Shown here piece after piece: positions 9,409 through 20,170 of a stretch of DNA of 64,000 bases. How positions within the stretch are numbered: position 1 is the first letter of the stretch; every line of letters starts with the position of its first letter. The position numbers were made by a program, and so were the translations under genes. The stretch lies in assembly GCA_022826385.1 (NCBI GenBank), contig JAJDUZ010000027.1, forward strand, positions 248,001-312,000. Direction: 5' to 3'. The notes under the pieces were generated by a model. That model was given only the letters and a program-made list of their open reading frames with translations, ran no database searches and was not told the origin of the DNA. Origin of the DNA: Silicimonas sp. (lineage in GTDB: Bacteria; Pseudomonadota; Alphaproteobacteria; Rhodobacterales; Rhodobacteraceae).

Positions 9409-9620
9409 GATGTATGGCGCTGGGTCAGATTTTGGCGCACACTAACGCATTGAGATTTTTCGGAAAGCGTTAAGTTAGGACCGAATCGATACTAAATATT
9501 GCATTTTGGACGCTGCCCTGCAGCAAGGAATTCCGAATTTTTCTCAACTAGGTCAGCAAGAATGACTTTTATTTCCTTTCATATCGTTTAAGAAGGCGCT
9601 CTCGGACTTTGGAGGGCAGG
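9409..9620. promoter_or_regulatory. Divergent intergenic region, uppP / gltD
   Basis: A 212-bp gap, clearly richer in A and T than its surroundings, separates divergent uppP and gltD, so both promoters should lie here. A GGAGGGCAGG ribosome site precedes the gltD ATG. No operator or structured RNA could be recognised. Confidence 0.4.
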
Positions 9621-11051
9621 ATGGCCGATAATCCTATGCTGAAATTTGTGACCGTCGGGCGGGACATGCCCGAAAAGCGCGATGCCAGCGTGCGGAAGGA
9701 AGATTTTCACGAGATCTATGCCGAATACGCCAAGGCCAAGGCCGAGGAACAGGCGGCGCGTTGCAGCCAGTGCGGTGTGCCGTACTGCCAGTCGCACTGC
9801 CCATTGCACAACAACATCCCGGATTGGCTGAAGCTGACTGCGGAAGGTCGCCTTCAGGAAGCCTATGAAACCAGCCAGGCGACGAACACCTTCCCCGAGA
9901 TCTGTGGCCGCATCTGCCCGCAGGACCGTCTCTGTGAAGGCAATTGCGTGATCGAGCAATCCGGCCACGGCACGGTCACCATTGGCTCGGTCGAGAAATA
10001 CATCACCGATACCGCGTGGGAAGAAGGCTGGGTCAAGCCGATCACGCCTGCTGTCGAGCGCGCCGAAAGCGTTGGCATCATCGGTGCGGGCCCCGGTGGT
10101 CTGGCCGCAGCTGACATGCTGCGCCGTGCCGGTGTGCAGGTGACTGTGTACGATCGCTATGATCGGGCGGGTGGTCTGCTGACCTATGGCATCCCGGGCT
10201 TCAAGCTGGAGAAGGACGTTGTGGTGCGCCGCAACACCCAGTTGGAACAAGGCGGGGTGACCTTTGAGTTGAACTGTAATGTCGGCGAAGACATCTCGTT
10301 CGACGACATTCGCGCCAAGCATGATGCCATCATCATCGCAACGGGCGTTTACAAAAGCCGCGATCTTCAAGCGCCCGGTAGCGGGGCCGAGGGCATTGTC
10401 CGGGCCATTGACTATCTGACAGCTTCCAACCGCAAGAGCTTCGGCGACGACGTGCCCGAGTTCGACAGCGGAGAGCTCAGCGCCGAAGGCAAGCGCGTCG
10501 TGGTCATCGGTGGTGGCGACACCGCGATGGACTGCGTGCGGACGGCTGTCCGGCAGGGCGCGACCAGCGTGAAGTGCCTTTATCGTCGGGACCGGACCAA
10601 CATGCCCGGTTCGCAGCGCGAAGTGGCCAATGCCGAGGAAGAGGGCGTCGACTTTGTCTGGCTTTCGGCGCCGAAGGGCTTCACCGGCGACGCGGTCACC
10701 GGCGTGATGACGCAGAAGATGCGGCTTGGCGCGCCGGATGCCACGGGCCGTCAGGTGCCTCAGGTGATTGAAGGATCGGATTATGTCGAAGACGCCGATC
10801 TGGTGATCAAGGCGCTTGGGTTCGAGCCGGAAGACCTGCCGAAGCTTTGGGGTGTCGACGCGTTGGAAGTGACGCGCTGGGGCACGATCAAGGCCGATTT
10901 CCGCACGCACGAGACCAGCCTTGAAGGCGTCTATGCGGTCGGTGACATCGTGCGTGGCGCGTCGCTGGTGGTGTGGGCGATCCGTGACGGGCGCGAAGCG
11001 GCTGAAGCGGTTCTGGAACGGTTTTCGACGGCTGCAATCGCGGCTGAATAG
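9621..11051 (+). CDS. gltD: Glutamate synthase [NADPH] small subunit
   Basis: Beta subunit of GOGAT, 476 residues. It oxidises NADPH and passes electrons through FAD and Fe-S clusters to GltB for glutamate synthesis from glutamine and 2-oxoglutarate. The N-terminal cysteine clusters are CSQCGVPYCQSHCPLHN and CGRICPQDRLCEGNC. The FAD-binding motif is GIIGAGPGGLAAADMLRRAG and the NADPH motif VVVIGGGDTAMDCVRTA. The ATG at 9621 sits behind GGAGGGCAGG. It is split from gltB by two small GFA-fold genes in the same orientation. Confidence 0.95.
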   Translation: MADNPMLKFVTVGRDMPEKRDASVRKEDFHEIYAEYAKAKAEEQAARCSQCGVPYCQSHCPLHNNIPDWLKLTAEGRLQEAYETSQATNTFPEICGRICPQDRLCEGNCVIEQSGHGTVTIGSVEKYITDTAWEEGWVKPITPAVERAESVGIIGAGPGGLAAADMLRRAGVQVTVYDRYDRAGGLLTYGIPGFKLEKDVVVRRNTQLEQGGVTFELNCNVGEDISFDDIRAKHDAIIIATGVYKSRDLQAPGSGAEGIVRAIDYLTASNRKSFGDDVPEFDSGELSAEGKRVVVIGGGDTAMDCVRTAVRQGATSVKCLYRRDRTNMPGSQREVANAEEEGVDFVWLSAPKGFTGDAVTGVMTQKMRLGAPDATGRQVPQVIEGSDYVEDADLVIKALGFEPEDLPKLWGVDALEVTRWGTIKADFRTHETSLEGVYAVGDIVRGASLVVWAIRDGREAAEAVLERFSTAAIAAE

Positions 11052-11149
11052 GGATCGGCAAGACGTCGGCATAACGTCGGTGTTGTATCGGTGCGCCTTT
11101 TGCGCGGTTGGACAGCGAAGCTGACCCACTTGGTTTAGGAACAATTACG

Positions 11150-11593
11150 ATGGCATCAAAAACGGGAAGCTGCCTTTGCGGCGAAGTCGAATACGAGCTT
11201 GCGGAAGAACCCACAAGCTATGGCGCCTGTCACTGCGGGATGTGCCGCAAGTTCTCGGGCGGGATCGAGTTGGGCATTCAGGTGCCGCCGGGTGGTGTGC
11301 GCTTTGTGCCGACCGACAAGCTGGCGCTTTATGAATCGTCCGACTGGGCCGAGCGCGGATTCTGCATGTTGTGCGGTTCGAGCGTGTTCTGGCGCTTCAC
11401 CGGCGAAGGTCCGTTGGAAGGCATGTTCAGCATTTCCGCCGGCACGCTGGAGGACATGTCGGGCATGACCTTCGATGCCGAGGTCTATATCGACCACAAG
11501 CCAGACAGCCACTCCTTTGCTGGCGAGCGCACGCGTCTGACCGAAGCCGAAGTGCTGGCTGCGGCCGGTGTCGAAACCGGGGATGATGGTTGA
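11150..11593 (+). CDS. GFA family zinc protein (CENP-V/GFA fold), copy 1
   Basis: Small soluble protein of 147 residues with the GFA zinc-binding cysteine pattern: CLCG at residues 8-11, CHCGMC near 27-32, and a third pair in FCMLCGS. The family is named for glutathione-dependent formaldehyde-activating enzyme, but for most members the substrate is unknown. The ATG at 11150 is used because the MASKTGSCLCG start matches the family. It lies between gltD and a second GFA gene, so it is presumably co-transcribed with the GOGAT genes. Confidence 0.85.
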   Translation: MASKTGSCLCGEVEYELAEEPTSYGACHCGMCRKFSGGIELGIQVPPGGVRFVPTDKLALYESSDWAERGFCMLCGSSVFWRFTGEGPLEGMFSISAGTLEDMSGMTFDAEVYIDHKPDSHSFAGERTRLTEAEVLAAAGVETGDDG

Positions 11594-11627
11594 TCGATCT
11601 GGCGATCTCTGAGTCGGGAGCGGCGCT

Positions 11628-12056
11628 GTGAGGACGGGGCAGTGCCTCTGTGGCGCGGTTGCGTACCGGGCCGAGACCGCGGACACGGTCAGCGTTTGCT
11701 ATTGCAAAATGTGCCAGCGCTGGGCGTCGGGTGTCTTCATGGGCGTGATGACCGAGCGCTTCGACGTGACCGAGGGCGCGGATCACTTGGGCGTCATCTC
11801 GTCGTCGGACTGGGCCGAGCGCGGCTTCTGCAAGATGTGCGGATCGAACCTGTTCTATCGCGTGCCCGAGCCCGGCTATCTCAGCGTTGCGATGGGCAGC
11901 CTTGATGACACCAGCGGCCTGACGCCGCGCGTACAGTATTACGTCGACAAGCGGCCCGAAGGGTTCGCCTTGGCGGCCGAGACAAAAGAAATGACAGAAG
12001 CCGAGTGCATTGCGTTCTTTGCACCCGAAGAAGGAGACAGCCATGACCAAGTATGA
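11628..12056 (+). CDS. GFA family zinc protein (CENP-V/GFA fold), copy 2
   Basis: A second GFA-fold protein, 142 residues, starting with GTG at 11628. Zinc ligands appear as CLCG at residues 6-9, CYCKMC near 25-30 and FCKMCGSN. It shares the SSDWAERGFC block with the preceding gene, so the two arose by duplication. Its 3' end overlaps the start of gltB by 14 bases, which suggests translational coupling to glutamate synthase. The biochemical role is unknown. Confidence 0.83.
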   Translation: MRTGQCLCGAVAYRAETADTVSVCYCKMCQRWASGVFMGVMTERFDVTEGADHLGVISSSDWAERGFCKMCGSNLFYRVPEPGYLSVAMGSLDDTSGLTPRVQYYVDKRPEGFALAAETKEMTEAECIAFFAPEEGDSHDQV

Positions 12057-15000
12057 CGAGACCTGGGCCAGGGCCGAGGAAGAAAAGCGACGCTGGATGA
12101 CCGAGCATTCGCTGCACAAGGCGGATGACGAGCACGCGTCCTGCGGTGTCGGTCTGGTTGTGGCGATCGATGGCAAAGCCTCGCGCAAGGTTGTCGAAAA
12201 CGGCATCGTTGCGCTGAAGGCGGTTTGGCACCGGGGCGCGGTTGACGCGGATGGCAAGACCGGTGACGGCGCCGGCATCCATGTGCAGATCCCGGTTCCC
12301 TTCTTCTATGATCAGGTGAAGCGCACCGGGCACGAGCCGCGTCCGGGCGAATTGCTGGCGGTCGGTCAGGTGTTCCTGCCGCGCACCGATTTCGGCGCGC
12401 AGGAAACCTGCCGGACCATCGTGGAAACCGAGATTCTGCGGATGGGCTATTACATCTATGGCTGGCGTCACGTGCCCGTGGACATCAGTGTGCTGGGCGA
12501 GAAGGCTAACGCGACGCGGCCCGAGATCGAGCAGATCCTGATCTCGAACGCCAAGGGCGTGGACGAAGACACATTCGAGCGCGAGCTTTATGTGATCCGC
12601 CGCCGGATCGAGAAAGCGGCTGCGGCTGCGCAGGTGAACGATCTCTATCTGGCGTCGCTGTCCTGCCGGTCGATCATCTATAAGGGCATGATGCTGGCCG
12701 AGCAGGTGGCCGAGTTCTATCCCGATCTGAAGGACGAGCGGTTCGAGAGCGCCTTTGCGATCTACCACCAGCGCTATTCGACCAACACGTTCCCGCAATG
12801 GTGGCTGGCGCAGCCGTTCCGGATGCTGGCCCATAACGGCGAGATCAACACGCTGAAGGGCAACGTCAACTGGATGAAGAGCCATGAGATCCGGATGGCC
12901 TCGGCGACCTTTGGCGACACGGCCGAAGACATCAAGCCGATCATTCCGAACGGTGCCTCGGATTCGAGCGCTCTGGATGCCGTGTTCGAAGTTTTGGTGC
13001 GCGCCGGTCGGAACGCGCCGATGGCGAAGACGATGCTGGTGCCGGAAAGCTGGTCGAAGCAGGCGATCGAGTTGCCGCAAAGCTGGCGCGACATGTACAG
13101 CTATTGCAACGCCGTGATGGAGCCGTGGGACGGCCCTGCTGCGCTTGCGATGACTGATGGTCGCTGGGTTTGTGCCGGGCTTGACCGGAACGGCTTGCGG
13201 CCGATGCGCTATACGGTGACGGGTGACGGTCTGCTGATTGCGGGCTCTGAAACCGGCATGGTGCCGACGGACGAAGCGACCACGGTCGAGAAGGGCGCAT
13301 TGGGCCCTGGCCAGATGATCGCGGTCGACATGGTCGAGGGCAAACTGTTCCACGATGTCGAGATCAAGGATAGCCTTGCGGCCAGCCAGCCCTTCGGCGA
13401 CTGGGTGGGCAAGATCGTCGAACTGGATGACGAGCTGTCTGGCCTGACCGAGAAAGCCCTGTTCGAAGGCAATGACCTGCGACAGCGGCAGATTGCGGCC
13501 GGGTACTCGATTGAAGAGCTCGAGCAGATCCTTGCCCCCATGGCGGAAGACGGGAAGGAAACGCTGGCGTCGATGGGTGACGACACGCCGTCTGCCGTTC
13601 TGTCGCAGAAGAACCGTCCGCTGAGCCATTTCTTCCGGCAGAACTTCAGCCAGGTGACGAACCCGCCGATCGACTCGCTGCGTGAGTATCGCGTGATGAG
13701 TCTGAAGACCCGGTTCGGCAACCTGAAGAACGTGCTGGATCAGGACAGCAGCCAGACCGAGATCATCGTGTTGGACAGCCCCTTTGTGGGCAACGCGCAG
13801 TTCGACCGTCTGTGTGCCTCGTTCGACTCCACGATGGTCGAGATCGATTGTACCTTTGCCGCAGATGCCGGGCCGGGCGCCTTGCAGGCCGCTTTGGGAC
13901 GCATCCGGTCGGAAGCCGAAGATGCCGTGCGCTCGGGCGCGGGCCACATCGTGCTGACCGATCACCATCAAGGCCCGGACTGGGTTGCGATGCCGATGAT
14001 CCTTGCGACCAGCGCGGTCCACAGCTGGCTGACACGGAAAGGGCTGCGGACGTTCTGTTCGCTGAACGTGCGGTCGGCCGAGTGTATCGACCCGCATTAC
14101 TTCGCGGTGCTGATCGGTTGCGGTGCAACCGTGGTCAACGCCTATCTGGCCGAGGACTCGATTGCCGACAGGATCAATCGCGGCCTGATCGAAGGCACGC
14201 TGACCGAGGCTGTCGCCCGTTATCGCGCCGCCATTGATGCCGGCTTGCTGAAGATCATGTCCAAGATGGGGATCAGCGTGATCTCGTCCTATCGCGGTGG
14301 CCTGAACTTCGAGGCCGTCGGCCTGAGCCGCGCCATGGTCAACGAGTATTTCCCGGGTATGCACAGCCGGATTTCGGGAATTGGCGTTGCGGGTATCCAG
14401 ACCAAGGCCGAGCATGTCCACGCCAAGGGCTTCCGCACCGACAGCGTGCTGCCGATTGGCGGGTTCTATAAAGCCCGGAAGTCGGGTGAGACCCACGCGT
14501 GGGAAGCGACCTCGATGCATATGCTGCAGGCGGCTTGTGACCGGGCATCCTATGCGATGTGGCAGCAGTATTCGGCCAAGATGCGCGCGGCGCCGCCGAT
14601 CCATCTGCGGGACCTTCTGGACATCAAGCCGATTGGCGAGGCCATTCCGCTGGAAGAGGTCGAAAGCATCACCTCGATCCGGAAGCGCTTCGTGACGCCG
14701 GGCATGTCGCTGGGCGCCTTGTCGCCCGAAGCGCACAAGACGCTGAACGTCGCGATGAACCGGATCGGCGCCAAGTCGGACAGCGGCGAAGGCGGCGAAG
14801 ACCCGGCGCACTTCGTGCCCGAGCCGAACGGCGACAATCCGTCGGCCAAGATCAAGCAGGTGGCTTCGGGCCGCTTCGGGGTGACGGCCGAGTACCTGAA
14901 CCAGTGCGAAGAGCTTGAGATCAAGGTCGCTCAGGGGGCCAAGCCCGGGGAAGGCGGCCAGTTGCCGGGCATGAAGGTGACGGAACTGATCGCGCGTCTG

Positions 15001-16578
15001 CGGCATTCGACGCCGGGCGTCACCCTTATCAGCCCACCGCCGCACCACGACATCTATTCGATCGAGGACCTTGCGCAGCTGATCTATGACCTCAAGCAGA
15101 TCAATCCGCGCTGCAAGGTGACGGTCAAGCTGGTGGCGGCCTCGGGTGTTGGCACCATTGCCGCCGGTGTCGCCAAGGCGAAGGCCGATGTCATCCTGAT
15201 CTCGGGCCACAATGGAGGCACCGGGGCATCACCCGCGACCAGCATCAAGTATGCCGGTCTGCCATGGGAGATGGGCCTGACCGAAGCGCATCAGGTGCTG
15301 GCGATGAACAACCTGCGCGAGCGGGTGACCCTGCGGACCGATGGCGGTTTGCGCACCGGGCGTGACATTGTCATGGCTGCAATGATGGGGGCCGAGGAAT
15401 TCGGTATCGGTACCGCTGCGCTGATCGCGATGGGCTGTATCATGGTCCGTCAGTGCCAGTCGAACACCTGCCCGGTCGGGGTCTGCACGCAGGACGAACG
15501 CCTGCGCGAGAAGTTCACCGGCAATGCCGACAAGGTGGTCAACCTGATCACCTTCTATGCGCAGGAGGTTCGCGAGATCCTTGCCAGCATCGGCGCACGG
15601 TCGCTGGACGACGTGATCGGGCGGGCTGACCTGCTGAGCCAGGTCAGCCGTGGCTCGGCGCATCTGGACGATCTGGACCTGAACCCGCTTCTGATCACAG
15701 TCGATGGGGCACAGGACATCACCTATGACCGCGATCGTCCGCGCAACGCCGTACCGGACACGTTGGACGCCGAGATCGTCAAGGATGCCGCGCGGTTCCT
15801 TGAGGATGGCGAGAAGATGCAGCTGTCTTATGCCGTGCAGAACACGCACCGGACAATTGGCACCCGCACGTCGAGCCACATCGTCAAGCGGTTCGGCATG
15901 CGGAACACCTTGCAGCGCGACCACCTGACGGTGAAGCTGCAAGGCTCGGCCGGTCAGTCGCTGGGTGCGTTCTCGGCGCCCGGATTGCGGTTGGAAGTGT
16001 CGGGCGATGCCAACGACTATGTCGGCAAGGGCCTTTCCGGTGCGACGATCGTCGTGCGCCCGCCCATGGTCTCGCCGCTGGTCGCGGACGAGAACGTGAT
16101 CATCGGCAACACGGTGCTTTACGGGGCGACGGACGGCTACCTCTTTGCGGCCGGGCGCGCGGGCGAACGCTTTGCCGTGCGGAACTCGGGCGCAAAGGTC
16201 GTGGTCGAAGGCTGCGGTTCGAACGGGTGCGAGTACATGACCGGCGGTATCGCGGTCATCCTTGGCGCGATCGGCGCAAACTTCGGCGCCGGCATGACCG
16301 GGGGTATGGCGTATCTTTATGATCCCGATGGCATGGCCGAGACGATGATGAACCTTGAAACACTGGTCACGGTGCCGGTGAACGAGGGGCATTACATGCA
16401 GGAACTGGAAACCCTGCTGGAACGCCACCTTGAGGAGACCGGGTCCAAGAAGGCCGCCGCGATCCTGCAGCATTGGGACGAAGAGCAGCACAAGTTCCTG
16501 CAGATCGTGCCGAAGGAAATGCTGAACAAGCTGGCGGTTCCGGTGGTGGGTTTGGAAGAGGCCATTCCGGCGGAATAG
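12043..16578 (+). CDS. gltB: Glutamate synthase [NADPH] large subunit
   Basis: Alpha subunit of GOGAT, 1511 residues, full length. It hydrolyses glutamine in its N-terminal Ntn amidotransferase domain, with nucleophile Cys34 in HASCGVG after a short propeptide. Ammonia is channelled to the FMN site, where 2-oxoglutarate is reductively aminated. Visible parts are the central domain, the FMN-binding barrel with SGHNGGTGASP, the 3Fe-4S cysteines in CIMVRQCQSNTCPVGVC, and the C-terminal beta-helix domain. The ATG at 12043 follows AAGGAG and lies inside the end of the GFA gene. Together with gltD it assimilates ammonia. Confidence 0.97.
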   Translation: MTKYDETWARAEEEKRRWMTEHSLHKADDEHASCGVGLVVAIDGKASRKVVENGIVALKAVWHRGAVDADGKTGDGAGIHVQIPVPFFYDQVKRTGHEPRPGELLAVGQVFLPRTDFGAQETCRTIVETEILRMGYYIYGWRHVPVDISVLGEKANATRPEIEQILISNAKGVDEDTFERELYVIRRRIEKAAAAAQVNDLYLASLSCRSIIYKGMMLAEQVAEFYPDLKDERFESAFAIYHQRYSTNTFPQWWLAQPFRMLAHNGEINTLKGNVNWMKSHEIRMASATFGDTAEDIKPIIPNGASDSSALDAVFEVLVRAGRNAPMAKTMLVPESWSKQAIELPQSWRDMYSYCNAVMEPWDGPAALAMTDGRWVCAGLDRNGLRPMRYTVTGDGLLIAGSETGMVPTDEATTVEKGALGPGQMIAVDMVEGKLFHDVEIKDSLAASQPFGDWVGKIVELDDELSGLTEKALFEGNDLRQRQIAAGYSIEELEQILAPMAEDGKETLASMGDDTPSAVLSQKNRPLSHFFRQNFSQVTNPPIDSLREYRVMSLKTRFGNLKNVLDQDSSQTEIIVLDSPFVGNAQFDRLCASFDSTMVEIDCTFAADAGPGALQAALGRIRSEAEDAVRSGAGHIVLTDHHQGPDWVAMPMILATSAVHSWLTRKGLRTFCSLNVRSAECIDPHYFAVLIGCGATVVNAYLAEDSIADRINRGLIEGTLTEAVARYRAAIDAGLLKIMSKMGISVISSYRGGLNFEAVGLSRAMVNEYFPGMHSRISGIGVAGIQTKAEHVHAKGFRTDSVLPIGGFYKARKSGETHAWEATSMHMLQAACDRASYAMWQQYSAKMRAAPPIHLRDLLDIKPIGEAIPLEEVESITSIRKRFVTPGMSLGALSPEAHKTLNVAMNRIGAKSDSGEGGEDPAHFVPEPNGDNPSAKIKQVASGRFGVTAEYLNQCEELEIKVAQGAKPGEGGQLPGMKVTELIARLRHSTPGVTLISPPPHHDIYSIEDLAQLIYDLKQINPRCKVTVKLVAASGVGTIAAGVAKAKADVILISGHNGGTGASPATSIKYAGLPWEMGLTEAHQVLAMNNLRERVTLRTDGGLRTGRDIVMAAMMGAEEFGIGTAALIAMGCIMVRQCQSNTCPVGVCTQDERLREKFTGNADKVVNLITFYAQEVREILASIGARSLDDVIGRADLLSQVSRGSAHLDDLDLNPLLITVDGAQDITYDRDRPRNAVPDTLDAEIVKDAARFLEDGEKMQLSYAVQNTHRTIGTRTSSHIVKRFGMRNTLQRDHLTVKLQGSAGQSLGAFSAPGLRLEVSGDANDYVGKGLSGATIVVRPPMVSPLVADENVIIGNTVLYGATDGYLFAAGRAGERFAVRNSGAKVVVEGCGSNGCEYMTGGIAVILGAIGANFGAGMTGGMAYLYDPDGMAETMMNLETLVTVPVNEGHYMQELETLLERHLEETGSKKAAAILQHWDEEQHKFLQIVPKEMLNKLAVPVVGLEEAIPAE

Positions 16579-16587
16579 AGACTGTTT

Positions 16588-16653
16588 CGGCGCCTGCGGC
16601 GCCGATCCACCGGGGGAGCTTTGCTCCCCCGGACCCCCTCAGGATATTTCAGG
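16588..16653. repeat. GC-rich double-hairpin repeat, copy A (intergenic)
   Basis: Two adjacent hairpins follow gltB: CGGCGCC-TGC-GGCGCCG (16588-16604) and CCGGGGGAGC-TTT-GCTCCCCCGG (16610-16632). They are joined by ATCCA and followed by ACCCCCTCAGGATATTTCAG. A closely similar element lies inside bchB at 51611-51672, sharing CGATCCACCGGGGG, the second palindrome and the GGATA-TTCAG tail. It may act as a gltB terminator even though no long T-tract follows. Confidence 0.75.
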
Positions 16654-16666
16654 GCCGATGGAATGA

Positions 16667-18733
<2,067 letters not shown>

Positions 18734-18772
18734 TCTTGCGCTCTTTGGGCGACGGGTTAATTCTGGGTCATC

Positions 18773-19318
18773 ATGAAACGCGTGATGATCATCGGTCAGC
18801 CCGGCTCGGGCAAGACAACGCTTGCGCGTGAGCTTGGCGCGCGTCTGGGTCTGCCGGTCTTCCACATGGATCACATTCATTGGTTGCCCGGTTGGGTTGA
18901 ACGAGACCAGTCTGCGAAAACCCGAATGTGCCGCGAGGTTCACGCGCGGGAGCGCTGGGTGTTCGAAGGGGGTCACTCGATCACCTGGGCCGAGCGGCTG
19001 GAGCGGGCGGATACCGTGATCTGGCTGGATGTGCCCTTGCTGACCCGGTTGCGACGGATCGTGCGCCGCACGCTGCGAAGCTATGGCCAATCACGCCCGG
19101 ATTTGCCGGACGACTGTCCCGAGCGGTTTGATCCGGCGTTCTATCATTTTATCTGGCGGACCCGGAATACGGCCCGCGCTCGTATGTCGTCCCTGTTCGC
19201 GACGGCGCCAACAGGCAAAATGCTTGTGAAGCTGACGACGCTGGATGACGTTCGCCAGTATCTGGATGGCTTATCAGGGACCGGTGCGCGGGATATAGGT
19301 GGCGTGCCGTTGACCTGA
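18773..19318 (+). CDS. P-loop NTPase, adenylate-kinase-like (FlaR/topology-modulation family)
   Basis: Small soluble ATPase/kinase of 181 residues. Walker A is GQPGSGKTT at residues 8-16. Adenylate-kinase-like features follow, including LPVFHMDHIHWLPGW and an arginine-rich lid RRIVRRTLRSYGQSRPDLP. Related proteins are often named DNA topology modulation protein, but no function is well established. It is convergent with bchO, with only three bases between the stops, and so marks the left border of the photosynthesis cluster. Confidence 0.7.
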   Translation: MKRVMIIGQPGSGKTTLARELGARLGLPVFHMDHIHWLPGWVERDQSAKTRMCREVHARERWVFEGGHSITWAERLERADTVIWLDVPLLTRLRRIVRRTLRSYGQSRPDLPDDCPERFDPAFYHFIWRTRNTARARMSSLFATAPTGKMLVKLTTLDDVRQYLDGLSGTGARDIGGVPLT

Positions 19319-19321
19319 CCC

Positions 19322-20170
19322 TCAGGTGGCGAGAAACGGCGTGATCTCGGACAGAACCCTTGCGGGGTCCTCCTCGTGAGCAAGGTGTCCCAGCCCCGGC
19401 AGTGTGCGAACGGTTGCGTTTGCCAGGCGTTCAGCTGCACGTCCTGCGACCTCGGGCGGCACGGCCTTGTCGTTTTCACCCGTCAGGAACAACACTTGCG
19501 CCGTGATCTGGGGAAGCGCGTCCAAAAGATCGTCCAGTGACCAATGCGCCATCATCTGCAGCGCGCCGTTCACGTGGTTCCGGTCAGCGGTCAGGCGGGT
19601 ATAGAACGCAAGCGCGTCTTCACCGATCGTCGACCCTGTGCCTTCGATCAGGCGTCGGGCGCGTGCGGGGCTGGCGCCAAAGGTGAAGACATTTGCGGTG
19701 AACGGATTGGCGGCCAACAGTTTCGCGAGGATGGGAAACAGCCATCCGGCCACGCCATCGAAATTGTCGAGTGCCGGGTTGATACCGACCAATTTCGGCA
19801 CGTCCAGTGTATGCGACAGGCAAAGCGCGATGGCCGCGCCGGCCGAATGCCCGATCATCGCCGCAGGGGACCAACCTTCGGCCCGTGCGAGTGCTGTCAG
19901 GTCCTCGACGGTCTCCTCAAGGCCCGAGCGTGACGCGTTCGGGGATTGGGTGAAGCCCTGACCGGGCAGGTCGATTGCGATCACTCGGTGGGTTGCGGCA
20001 AGCGCGGGGATCAGCTCGCGCCACGTATGGGTTGATGCCCCGGCGCCCGGCAAGAGCAGCAGGTCAGGACCTGTGCCGGTGATCTGCACATGCCAGCGGT
20101 GCGGCCCGCAGACGACGCGTTTTGAAAGCTCGGGCAAGCTCCATGTGGGAAGATCACGCGCCCAGTCCAT
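19322..20170 (-). CDS. bchO: BchO, alpha/beta hydrolase of the Mg-chelatase operon
   Basis: Alpha/beta-hydrolase fold protein, 282 residues, always found beside bchD/bchI in purple bacteria. The nucleophile elbow is GHSAGAA (MIGHSAGAAIAL), with an oxyanion region LLLLPGAGASTHTW and a late GLGHLAHEEDP histidine. It is thought to assist magnesium chelation or pigment handling; the exact reaction is not established. I start it at the ATG at 20170 (MDWARDLP), which overlaps the 3' end of bchD by 17 bases, rather than at an upstream TTG. It is the last gene of the crtA-bchI-bchD-bchO transcript. Confidence 0.88.
   Translation of the reverse strand: MDWARDLPTWSLPELSKRVVCGPHRWHVQITGTGPDLLLLPGAGASTHTWRELIPALAATHRVIAIDLPGQGFTQSPNASRSGLEETVEDLTALARAEGWSPAAMIGHSAGAAIALCLSHTLDVPKLVGINPALDNFDGVAGWLFPILAKLLAANPFTANVFTFGASPARARRLIEGTGSTIGEDALAFYTRLTADRNHVNGALQMMAHWSLDDLLDALPQITAQVLFLTGENDKAVPPEVAGRAAERLANATVRTLPGLGHLAHEEDPARVLSEITPFLAT

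Noticed and set aside
11881-15210. Very long minus-strand open frame (over 1100 codons) opposite gltB
   Set aside because: It is a mirror of the GC-rich codon pattern of gltB, with low-complexity Arg/His/Asp-rich sequence and no recognisable domain.
16588-16653. Copy A of the GC-rich element as an ordinary rho-independent terminator
   Set aside because: No T-tract follows the long stem, and the same element occurs inside bchB, so it is better called a repeat that might also terminate.
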